From an uncultured Treponema sp. (lineage in GTDB: Bacteria > Spirochaetota > Spirochaetia > Treponematales > Treponemataceae): a DNA stretch of 5,342 nt. The notes under the pieces are model-generated. The model made no database searches, was not told the DNA's origin, and saw only the letters and a program-made list of their open reading frames with translations. Each line of letters begins with the position of its first letter. Positions within the stretch are counted from its first letter, which is position 1. The translations under genes and the position numbers were made by a program. Below, piece by piece: positions 1-5,342 of this stretch. Location: assembly GCA_937892225.1 (NCBI GenBank), contig CALAUH010000317.1:1-5342 (forward strand), in the 5' to 3' direction.

Positions 1-2058
1 CAATATGAAAAAATCAAAAAAGGGGTTTCTACAGTTCAAGAAGATACTTATAAATTATCTGAAGAACAGTTAAAATCACCAGAAAAAGAAAAAAACAAAG
101 AAGAAATAAAAGTAACAGAAACTACTCAATCAGTACAAAATACAACTTCTACAAAAAAGACATATACTCCGGAAAAAAATGGAAAAGCAAAAGTTCCATC
201 AACAATCACACAAAAAATTAATAAAACTAAAGCCACTAAAAAAAGCATTTATATTAGAAAATGCACTGGCACAAAAGTTGAAAAAATAGAATACGGACCA
301 TTTGATACAAGAGAACAGGCAATATGTTTCTGGATTTACAAAGACATTCCTGCAAAAAGCGATTATTGTGTAACCAGAGATTCAACTTTTTTAACATCCG
401 ATCCTATGTATTTCTTCGCTGAATCATCATCAATTTTAGAAGAATTTGCAGAAAATGGTGATATACAGACTTTGAATAAATACTTTAATGATTTAGACGT
501 AATTAAATCAAGCGGAGATTATTATCAGGGACAGGATATTGTAATTATCGAAGATAAAAAAACGAAGAAAGATAATACTAAAAAAACAGAAACAAAAACT
601 GAAAGCAAAAAGACAGAAGAAAAATATAAAATAGCAACTAAACCGGAAAAAGCAGAAATACCACCAAAAGTTTTAAGAAAACTGGAAACAATTGATTCAA
701 CAAATGAATCTTATTTTATATATACAGCAAAAAACTCTACTCCTCAAAAAAAGATTTACGGACCTTTTGAAAATTTACAGGAAGCAATCTGTGTATGGTA
801 TTACGAAGCATTAACAAATGATTATTGCATAACAAAAAACAAACAGTTCATAACAAATACACCTAATATTATTTACAGCCAGGATTTTAATTCAATTAAA
901 AATTATTTTGAAGATTATGGAGTTGAAGCTACTTTTGACAAAATTTTCTTTAATATATTACCAGAAAACGAAGCTTCATCATATAATCTTGATATTGAAC
1001 AGCAAACAAATAAATATACACCGAAAGAAATAGAATATGCAGATGAAGGTGATGAAAATTATGTTAATAACTATGAATATTCTTATGTAAATAAAAATAC
1101 ACAATATGATGAAGAAGAAAATAATGATGAAGAAAGTTCTGCAAATGTAGAATCAAATTCTTTAGAACCTGAAGAAGAAAACACAAAATCAAATGAACAG
1201 AATAATGTCGAAATAAATGATTTTGAAGAAGATTTAGAATCAGTTAATAATTTGGAAGAAAACAAAAACAGTTCAAAGAAAGAAGAACCTGTTATAAAAA
1301 CTGATAAAGAAATTAAAAAAGAAAATAATAAAACTGAAACAACAAAAAAAGTAACTGTAAAAGAACCAGAAATTGAAGAAGAAATTCCAGAAGAAATCGA
1401 AGTTTTAGAAAACATTAAAAAAGATGCAGAAATAGATAAAAATCATTCTTTAGATAAAGCTGATTCTTATGGAAGGACTGAATTAATGTTTGCTTGTAAA
1501 GATGGTGATATTTCAAAAGTAAAAAAATTATTATCATCAAAGGCAAATATAAACCAACAGGATAAAGATGGCTGGACACCATTAATGTACGCAGTAAGAT
1601 ATCAGTCAAATTTTGAACTGATAAAACTTCTTATATCATCAGGTGCAAGTGTAACTATTAAAAATAGATTCGATTCATCTTCTCTTCTTTTAAGTATAAT
1701 GTATAATCCCGATACTAAAATTTTACAAAATTTATTAGAATACTACTCACTTAAAGATAAAGAAGTCATAAAATCATTTATTGTTTTATTAACTGAAAAC
1801 AGTATAAATGAAAATGACAAAATTAATAAAGTTCAGATTTATTTAGAAAAAGAAATACCTTTAAATGATTTATACAAAGGTAAAACACCATTAATGTATG
1901 CAGCTGAATATTCAACATCTACAAAAGTTATTAAACTTTTACTTGATAATAATGCTGATAAAAAAGTATTATCATCAGAAAAGAAAACTGCATATGATTA
2001 TGCTAAGAAAAACAAACTGTTAACTAAAGATTCAGTTTATAAGTCACTTGAAAACTAA
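1..2058 (+). CDS. Modular repeat protein with C-terminal ankyrin repeats (5' end outside window)
   Basis: The frame is open from base 1 to the TAA at 2056-2058, giving 685 visible residues; the true start lies to the left. The first ATG (406) falls inside a repeated domain and is not a credible start. Visible order: a charged stretch (1-82), domain copy 1 (about 83-183), a Lys/Thr/Glu-rich linker (184-237), domain copy 2 (about 238-322), a long Glu/Asn/Asp-rich, probably disordered linker (323-487), then ankyrin repeats. Ankyrin units are clear at 488-520 (GRTELMFA) and 521-555 (GWTPLMYA), degenerate at 556-624, and clear again at 625-674 (GKTPLMYA). Ankyrin repeats bind proteins; the partner is unknown. 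I do not recognise the duplicated domain. Location cannot be judged because the N terminus (signal peptide or lipobox) is missing. The gene ends 12 bases before rsmD on the same strand and is probably cotranscribed with it. Confidence 0.88.
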   Translation, partial: QYEKIKKGVSTVQEDTYKLSEEQLKSPEKEKNKEEIKVTETTQSVQNTTSTKKTYTPEKNGKAKVPSTITQKINKTKATKKSIYIRKCTGTKVEKIEYGPFDTREQAICFWIYKDIPAKSDYCVTRDSTFLTSDPMYFFAESSSILEEFAENGDIQTLNKYFNDLDVIKSSGDYYQGQDIVIIEDKKTKKDNTKKTETKTESKKTEEKYKIATKPEKAEIPPKVLRKLETIDSTNESYFIYTAKNSTPQKKIYGPFENLQEAICVWYYEALTNDYCITKNKQFITNTPNIIYSQDFNSIKNYFEDYGVEATFDKIFFNILPENEASSYNLDIEQQTNKYTPKEIEYADEGDENYVNNYEYSYVNKNTQYDEEENNDEESSANVESNSLEPEEENTKSNEQNNVEINDFEEDLESVNNLEENKNSSKKEEPVIKTDKEIKKENNKTETTKKVTVKEPEIEEEIPEEIEVLENIKKDAEIDKNHSLDKADSYGRTELMFACKDGDISKVKKLLSSKANINQQDKDGWTPLMYAVRYQSNFELIKLLISSGASVTIKNRFDSSSLLLSIMYNPDTKILQNLLEYYSLKDKEVIKSFIVLLTENSINENDKINKVQIYLEKEIPLNDLYKGKTPLMYAAEYSTSTKVIKLLLDNNADKKVLSSEKKTAYDYAKKNKLLTKDSVYKSLEN
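247..549 (+). repeat. Copy 1 of a duplicated two-cysteine 'YGPF' domain
   Basis: Residues about 83-183 of the partial protein. The core is Y98-G-P-F101, Q106-A-I-C109, W111, Y113, D121-Y-C123-V-T125, F130, T132 and P135. The same residues, in the same order and nearly the same spacing, recur in copy 2. The two cysteines are 14 residues apart. Compared with copy 2, it has two extra residues between Y113 and D121 and roughly ten extra in the tail after P135. The copies are similar as protein rather than as DNA, which points to an old duplication. The family is not recognised. Confidence 0.8.
550..711 (+). other. Lys/Thr/Glu-rich linker between the two domain copies
   Basis: This segment of the first gene codes residues 184-237. 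Its first half is almost all Lys, Thr and Glu with imperfect KKTE/TKTE motifs and A-rich codons. A proline-containing stretch (KPEKAEIPPK, about 215-223) leads into copy 2. It is probably a flexible spacer. A similar charged stretch precedes copy 1 (residues about 26-80), so the domains appear as beads on charged linkers. Confidence 0.6.
712..966 (+). repeat. Copy 2 of the duplicated two-cysteine 'YGPF' domain
   Basis: Residues about 238-322 of the partial protein. The core is Y253-G-P-F256, E261-A-I-C264, W266, Y268, D274-Y-C276-I-T278, F283, T285 and P288, matching copy 1 position by position apart from a two-residue gap before DYC. The cysteines are 12 residues apart. The tail (about 299-322) is rich in aromatic residues and ends where the acidic linker begins. 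A strand-helix-strand pattern around GPF recalls SPOR domains, but this is only a resemblance seen by eye. Confidence 0.8.
967..1461 (+). other. Long acidic, low-complexity linker before the ankyrin region
   Basis: Residues 323-487 of the first gene are dominated by Glu, Asn, Asp, Ser and Lys, with runs such as DEEENNDEES and EIEEEIPEEIE. The first half is strongly acidic; around 420-450 it turns Lys/Thr-rich and then acidic again. No globular motif is visible, and the likely role is a disordered tether holding the ankyrin region away from the two YGPF domains. The GAA/GAT richness explains long apparent open frames on the opposite strand here, which are shadows. Confidence 0.6.
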
Positions 2059-2061
2059 AGG
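2058..2061 (+). promoter_or_regulatory. Ribosome binding site of rsmD, overlapping the upstream stop codon
   Basis: TAAAGG spans the TAA stop of the ankyrin gene, so its AAGG core shares the final A of that stop. It lies nine bases before ATG 2071. The overlap supports this start and suggests translational coupling between the two genes. Confidence 0.55.
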
Positions 2062-2070
2062 TTATATCAA

Positions 2071-2616
2071 ATGAGAATTACGGGTGGAAAATTAAAAGGC
2101 AGAATTATTAAATGTCCAGATGGAATAATCAGACCAGCAATGGATAGAATGAGAGAATCTGTTTTTTCTATTCTTGGAGATTTATCTGGAAAATCATGGT
2201 TAGATTTATTTTCCGGCTCAGGAACAATTGCAATTGAAGCAGTCTCTAGAGGTGCAACCCAAGTTGAATTATGTGAAAAAGATAAAATAAAAGTAAATAC
2301 AGTATTAGAAAATGTTAAAATTACAGAAGAAGAATGTAATGTAAAAATTAAATGTCATTTTATGCCGGTTGAATATTTTATAAAAAGGTGTAAAACATCA
2401 TTTGATTTTATTTTTTTTGATCCGCCCTTCCCTTATAAATATCATGAACAATTGATTGAACAGGCAGATAAAAATAAAATGCTTAAAGAAACAGGAACTA
2501 TCCTTGTTCACCGTCCAGAAGAACATTTTATGCCGGACACAATTGGAAATTTAACGAGAACAGATCAAAGAATTTACGGGAGGTCAATTGTTGATTTTTA
2601 CACTTACAAAAAATAA
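2071..2616 (+). CDS. rsmD: 16S rRNA (guanine-N2)-methyltransferase RsmD
   Basis: RsmD enzymes transfer a methyl group from SAM to N2 of a guanine in small-subunit rRNA (G966 in E. coli numbering) during 30S assembly in the cytoplasm. The 181 residues match the family's usual length. Family landmarks are all present: the N-terminal MRITGGKLKGR (1-11), RPAMDRMRESVF (21-32), the SAM-binding motif LDLFSGSGTIAIEA (44-57) followed by SRGA, an acidic residue near the end of the second strand (E69), and the catalytic DPPF (117-120). The C-terminal YGRSIVDFY segment is also typical. ATG 2071 is preferred because it starts the conserved N terminus and has AAGG nine bases upstream. It follows the ankyrin gene after 12 bases in the same frame. 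No key residue is missing. An eight-T run sits directly before the DPPF codons. Confidence 0.95.
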   Translation: MRITGGKLKGRIIKCPDGIIRPAMDRMRESVFSILGDLSGKSWLDLFSGSGTIAIEAVSRGATQVELCEKDKIKVNTVLENVKITEEECNVKIKCHFMPVEYFIKRCKTSFDFIFFDPPFPYKYHEQLIEQADKNKMLKETGTILVHRPEEHFMPDTIGNLTRTDQRIYGRSIVDFYTYKK

Positions 2617-2621
2617 TTAAT

Positions 2622-2656
2622 TTGACTTTTTTTGTAAAAGTATTATCATATATAAT
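2622..2656 (+). promoter_or_regulatory. Possible sigma-70-type promoter upstream of the small TPR gene
   Basis: TTGACT (2622-2627) matches five of six bases of the -35 consensus. At 16 bases spacing lies TATCAT (2644-2649). A perfect TATAAT (2651-2656) lies further on, 23 bases from TTGACT, too far for the same -35. Either -10 would put the transcript start within a few bases of ATG 2662, which has no Shine-Dalgarno. The sequence is so AT-rich that chance matches to -10 boxes are common; the TTGACT is the more informative part. Confidence 0.4.
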
Positions 2657-2661
2657 AACCA

Positions 2662-3024
2662 ATGAATACAAAAAAAGATATAGAAAAAAAATTCACTGAA
2701 GCAGTTTCTGAAAAGAGAATCCCAGACGGATTCATTAAAGTAACTGATTATCCTGTCTCAGGTTTAACTTCCGAACAAAAAGTTATCCTCAACAGAAAAG
2801 CGAATGCGATGTTCAATGCAGGTAATATCGAAGATGCCAGAAGAATTTTTATTACGACTGGTTATTCAGATGGTCTTACACGTGTTGGTGATTATTATAT
2901 TAACAAGAACGAGAGTTTAAAAGCTTTAAAAGCTTATTATCTTGCACATAATAATCGTGATTCATCCCCTATTTATGAAAGTATAGCTAAAGTAATTTCT
3001 GCAATTCTAAAAAATGATAATTAG
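2662..3024 (+). CDS. Small TPR-like protein, function unknown
   Basis: This 120-residue protein has no signal peptide or membrane segment, so it is probably cytoplasmic. After a charged N-terminal helix (1-19) and a short IPDGFIKVTDYPVSG stretch (20-34), two helix-turn-helix units look like TPRs: about 40-66 (A47, F51, G54, A59, F63) and about 69-97 (G76, Y79, A88, A91-Y92). A last helix (103-117) could cap them. It is too short for a full TPR superhelix, so it may be a small adaptor or pair with another TPR protein. The next gene encodes a long TPR protein 32 bases downstream, which makes a joint role plausible but unproven. No Shine-Dalgarno precedes ATG 2662, where promoter-like boxes sit instead. 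An in-frame TGA at 2623-2625 limits the start; a slightly later start cannot be excluded. It might be a conserved spirochaete family, but I cannot name one with confidence. Confidence 0.8.
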   Translation: MNTKKDIEKKFTEAVSEKRIPDGFIKVTDYPVSGLTSEQKVILNRKANAMFNAGNIEDARRIFITTGYSDGLTRVGDYYINKNESLKALKAYYLAHNNRDSSPIYESIAKVISAILKNDN

Positions 3025-3038
3025 AAACGTCAGAGAAA

Positions 3039-3045
3039 AAAGGAG
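3039..3045 (+). promoter_or_regulatory. Strong ribosome binding site for the large TPR gene
   Basis: AAAGGAG lies 11 bases before ATG 3057 and is the best Shine-Dalgarno in the window. It fixes the start of the 383-residue TPR protein and suggests higher translation than its neighbours, which have weak or no such site. Confidence 0.75.
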
Positions 3046-3056
3046 ATTAATTAAAA

Positions 3057-4208
3057 ATGGAATCAACTACAATTCCAGGTCAGGAATCTTTTGAAGACCA
3101 GAACATTGAAATCCCAATGGAGATTGCTAAAGAAACAAACGATAAGATTTCTGAATTATCTAAAAGAGGTTACCAACTTCTAAAAGAAAACGATACTGAT
3201 GGTGCAATTGAATTATTTAAATCAATTCTTGAAATAGAAGACAATAATAATTATGCATTAGTAGGTCTTGGCGATACAGCCAGAAAAAGAAATAGATTTA
3301 ACGAAGCAATTGATTTTTATAACAAATGTTTATCTTACTATCCTAATAATAATTATGCATTATTTGGTTTAGCAGACTGTTATAAAGCATTAAATCAATT
3401 CCCTAAAGCTATTGATATCTGGCAAAAATATCTTGAACATGATGATAAAAACATTACTGTTATAACACGTGTTGCAGATGCTTACAGAAAAATCAAGGAT
3501 TTCAAAAAATCTAAAGAATTATACTTAAAGGTTCTTGATATGGAACAGGATAATGCTTATGCATTAATCGGTTTAGGACATTTAAGTTATGATTTTAAAG
3601 AATATAAAGATGCTTTACAGTACTGGACTCGCATCTATGAAATCAATCAGGATAATGTAGATATCCGTGTACTTACAGCAATCGGTAACTGTCACAGAAA
3701 ATTAAAGACTTTTGAAAAAGGAACTGAATTCTTTGAAAAAGCTTTAGATAAAGATCCAAAAAACTTTTATGCATTATTCGGTCTTGCTGACTGCTATCGT
3801 GGTATGAATAAACAGGATAAATCAATTGAATACTGGAATAAAATTCTTGAAATTGATCCTAAAAATAAAGTTATTCTTACACGTGCCGGTGATGCTTACA
3901 GAACTGGTGGAAACCTAGAAGAAGCAATTAAATATTATACAAAAGCACTTGATATTGATTTTGATATTTATGCTGCAATTGGACTTGCTTTAATCTGTAA
4001 AGAAAAAGGACAATACAAAGAAGCTATTACAAGATTCTCTGATTTAATCAAACAGGATGCCAGAAATTCAAGACTCTATATTGATCTTGCAGAATGTTAT
4101 GCATTAGATAATCAGACTGAAGAAGGTATTAAGCTTTTGGAAAATTATCTTAAAGGTGATGGAAAAAATATTCAGATTAAAAACCTTTTGAATAAACTTA
4201 AAAGATAA
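3057..4208 (+). CDS. Tetratricopeptide-repeat protein (about ten TPRs)
   Basis: The 383 residues carry no signal peptide, transmembrane segment or catalytic domain. After a polar N terminus (1-31), 34-residue TPRs follow nearly without gap: starting at about 32, 66, 100, 134, 168, 202, 236, 270, 304 and 338. Typical TPR positions are visible, for example GLADCY, A84-I85, A118-I119, A290-I291, and Pro-Lys-Asn or Asp-Asn turns at repeat ends. From residue 100 the repeats alternate between a YALxGLxxxY type with a tryptophan (W122, W190, W260) and a type beginning V/I-x-T-R or V-L-T-A. This gives a two-TPR super-unit. Such proteins form curved scaffolds for peptide or protein binding; the partner here is unknown. 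A strong Shine-Dalgarno precedes ATG 3057. It lies between the small TPR gene and rlmN and is probably cotranscribed with both. It could act in assembly, export or cell-envelope work, but nothing in the sequence decides this. Confidence 0.92.
   Translation: MESTTIPGQESFEDQNIEIPMEIAKETNDKISELSKRGYQLLKENDTDGAIELFKSILEIEDNNNYALVGLGDTARKRNRFNEAIDFYNKCLSYYPNNNYALFGLADCYKALNQFPKAIDIWQKYLEHDDKNITVITRVADAYRKIKDFKKSKELYLKVLDMEQDNAYALIGLGHLSYDFKEYKDALQYWTRIYEINQDNVDIRVLTAIGNCHRKLKTFEKGTEFFEKALDKDPKNFYALFGLADCYRGMNKQDKSIEYWNKILEIDPKNKVILTRAGDAYRTGGNLEEAIKYYTKALDIDFDIYAAIGLALICKEKGQYKEAITRFSDLIKQDARNSRLYIDLAECYALDNQTEEGIKLLENYLKGDGKNIQIKNLLNKLKR
3354..3968 (+). repeat. Three tandem two-TPR super-repeats within the large TPR gene
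   Basis: The units are residues 100-167, 168-237 and 238-304 (68, 70 and 67 residues). Each starts with Y-A-L-(F/I)-G-L and has a tryptophan 22 residues on (W122, W190, W260). Its second TPR opens with T-(R/A)-x-(A/G)-(D/N)-(A/C)-(Y/H)-R, seen at 137, 207 and 275. Units 1 and 3 are closest (both YALFGLADCY and TR-x-x-DAYR); unit 2 has diverged. This suggests growth by duplication of a TPR pair rather than of single TPRs. Confidence 0.7.
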
Positions 4209-4223
4209 TGTATATTTGTAAGT

Positions 4224-5249
4224 ATGGATAAAATAATACTTACAGATTTACTTCCAGAAGAAATTAACGAAAATCTAAATTTACAACAGAAATTCCGTGG
4301 AAAACAAATTTTTAAATGGGTTGGAAACGGAGTTTCTTTTTTTAACGAAATGACTAATTTAAGTTTAGATTTAAGAAATGAATTAGAACAAAAAGCAGAA
4401 TTAAGAAGCACAAAAATTGCAGAAACGCTAAAAGATCCTGATGGTACAATTAAATTAAGAATTCAACTTAAAGATAATAATATTGTTGAAACAGTTCTTT
4501 TAACAGATAAAGAAAATAGAAAAACTGCCTGTGTTTCATGTCAGGCTGGTTGTGCAATGAAATGTGCATTTTGTATGACAGGAACTTTAGGTTTAGCAAG
4601 AAATTTAAAAGCATGTGAAATTGTTGAACAATTTTTATATCTGGAACAGACTGCCGGTAAATTAGATAATATTGTTTTTATGGGGATGGGAGAACCGATG
4701 CAAAATCTGAATGAAATCAGAAAAGCAATTCAGATTCTTTGTCATCCTGATGGAAGAGCTTTATCATCTAAACGAATAACTTTATCAACATGTGGAATTG
4801 TAAACGGTATTTATGATTTAGCAGATAATGGTCCAAAGATTAAACTTGCCGTTTCTTTAACGACTGCAGATGAAGAATTACGTAAAGAATTAATGCCGGT
4901 TGCAAAAATACAGGCAAACAATCTTGAAGAATTAAAAAAAGCAATAAATTATTATGCTGAAAAATCAGGTAAAAGAGTAACTCTAGAAGCTGCCCTCCTT
5001 CATGATAAAAATACAAGTATTTCAAGTGCAGAAAATCTAATTAATTTTGCAAAAGATATAAATGTAAATATAAATTTAATTCCATGGAATCCTATTAAAA
5101 CATTACCATTTGAGGAACCTTCTATTTCTGAAGTAAACAAATTTGTTACCTATTTAGAAAAAAATGGTTTAAATGTAACGGTAAGAACAAAAAGAGGTCG
5201 TAAAATTGGAGGAGCATGCGGCCAATTAGGTAGAATTATACAAAAATAA
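4224..5249 (+). CDS. rlmN: Dual-specificity RNA methyltransferase RlmN (radical SAM)
   Basis: RlmN methylates C2 of adenine in 23S rRNA (A2503 in E. coli) and in certain tRNAs (A37), by a radical SAM mechanism using a methylated cysteine. The 341 residues are slightly shorter than many homologues (about 345-385). The N-terminal domain shows FRGKQIFKWV (24-33) and a MTNLSLDLR segment (43-51). The radical SAM cluster motif is C110-x3-C114-x2-C117, preceded by conserved C103. MGMGEPMQN (153-161) is the GEP-type SAM-contact motif. The C-terminal G-G-A-C332-G-Q-L holds the methyl-carrying cysteine. NLIPWNP and LNVTVRTKRG are also typical. It is RlmN rather than Cfr by overall motif wording. ATG 4224 is the first start after the upstream stop, 15 bases earlier in the same frame. 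There is no Shine-Dalgarno, so translation may depend on coupling to the TPR gene. Confidence 0.96.
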   Translation: MDKIILTDLLPEEINENLNLQQKFRGKQIFKWVGNGVSFFNEMTNLSLDLRNELEQKAELRSTKIAETLKDPDGTIKLRIQLKDNNIVETVLLTDKENRKTACVSCQAGCAMKCAFCMTGTLGLARNLKACEIVEQFLYLEQTAGKLDNIVFMGMGEPMQNLNEIRKAIQILCHPDGRALSSKRITLSTCGIVNGIYDLADNGPKIKLAVSLTTADEELRKELMPVAKIQANNLEELKKAINYYAEKSGKRVTLEAALLHDKNTSISSAENLINFAKDINVNINLIPWNPIKTLPFEEPSISEVNKFVTYLEKNGLNVTVRTKRGRKIGGACGQLGRIIQK

Positions 5250-5255
5250 TATAAT
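5250..5255 (+). promoter_or_regulatory. Possible -10 box before the right-edge gene
   Basis: A TATAAT directly follows the rlmN stop and lies 17 bases before ATG 5273. No convincing -35 is seen at the right distance (TTAGGT at 5226-5231 is weak). In sequence this AT-rich, a lone TATAAT may be chance. Confidence 0.2.
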
Positions 5256-5272
5256 TTTATTTTTCTTTAAAA

Positions 5273-5342
5273 ATGTCAAACCAAAACGATTCTCCATCTA
5301 AAAAAAATGTTTCTTCATCAACCAATGAGCAAAACCCAGTTC
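5273..5342 (+). CDS. Start of an unidentified gene (3' end outside window)
   Basis: An ATG at 5273 opens a frame that stays open to the window edge, 23 codons, beginning MSNQNDSPSKKN and continuing with Ser, Asn and Gln-rich residues. An in-frame TAA at 5252-5254 makes this ATG the first possible methionine. The polar start looks like a disordered N-terminal tail and shows no signal peptide. It has the same strand and close spacing (23 bases after rlmN) as the other genes. There is no Shine-Dalgarno. The product cannot be named from so little, and with so few codons the frame could still be chance. Confidence 0.5.
   Translation, partial: MSNQNDSPSKKNVSSSTNEQNPV

Noticed and set aside
1083..1415. 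Open frame on the minus strand rich in Ser and Phe
   Set aside because: It is the reverse complement of the GAA/GAT-rich acidic linker of the first gene. The low-complexity Ser/Phe product and lack of a ribosome site mark it as a shadow.
2604..2637. Inverted repeat TTACAAAAAA / TTTTTTGTAA as a terminator after rsmD
   Set aside because: The 10-bp stem has a single G:C pair, a 14-base loop and no separate T tract after it, since the T run is the arm itself. It also overlaps the TTGACT promoter-like box. Too weak to call.
2923..2935. Short tandem TTTAAAAGC repeat
   Set aside because: Only two 9-base copies. It codes an ordinary helix (Ser-Leu-Lys-Ala-Leu-Lys-Ala) and does not form an array.
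2934..2954. TTATTAT / ATAATAA hairpin with a 7-base loop inside the small TPR gene
   Set aside because: The stem is all A:T, lies within coding sequence and is expected by chance in such AT-rich DNA.
4172..4411. Minus-strand open frame across the TPR-rlmN junction
   Set aside because: It lies against conserved rlmN coding sequence and the TPR gene end, with no recognisable product, so it is a shadow.
4840..5025. Minus-strand open frame within rlmN
   Set aside because: It is fully antisense to conserved RlmN residues, its Leu/Tyr-rich product matches no family I know, and it has no start signal.
1..5342. CRISPR array, tRNA, rRNA, insertion sequence or attachment site
   Set aside because: No regularly spaced repeats, no tRNA-like CCA or TpsiC arm sequence, no transposase or integrase motif and no flanking inverted repeats were seen on either strand.

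Overview
The window is a very AT-rich (roughly 30% GC by eye) bacterial segment with every recognisable gene on the + strand and only 12 to 48 bases between genes. It uses the standard code: all five visible stops are TAA or TAG and tryptophan is TGG. Gene content (RsmD and RlmN rRNA methyltransferases, TPR proteins, an ankyrin protein with TPLMYA-type repeats), the base composition and the Lys/Glu/Asn-rich proteins suggest a host-associated spirochaete of the Treponema type. That assignment is an inference from style and not proven by any single marker.

Layout. Bases 1-2058 are the 3' part of a large modular gene whose start lies left of the window. The reading frame is open from base 1, so the first in-window ATG (406) is internal. 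Its visible 685 residues hold two copies of an unrecognised domain built around YGPF-x4-(Q/E)AIC-x-W-x-Y and DYC-(V/I)-T. The copies are separated by a Lys/Thr-rich linker and followed by a long Glu/Asn/Asp-rich linker and a C-terminal ankyrin region. Bases 2071-2616 are rsmD (16S rRNA guanine-N2 methyltransferase), whose Shine-Dalgarno overlaps the stop of the preceding gene. A short AT-rich gap with promoter-like boxes leads to a 120-aa TPR-like protein (2662-3024), a 383-aa protein made almost wholly of TPRs (3057-4208) and rlmN (4224-5249). A further reading frame begins at 5273 and runs off the right edge.

How it fits together. The dense same-strand packing suggests one or two transcription units: the ankyrin gene plus rsmD, then the two TPR genes plus rlmN, possibly with an internal promoter at about 2622-2656. 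rsmD and rlmN are housekeeping ribosome-modification genes. The TPR proteins are probably scaffold or adaptor proteins of unknown partner. The part with most potential novelty is the duplicated two-cysteine domain in the first gene. No RNA genes, mobile elements, CRISPR arrays or integration sites were seen.
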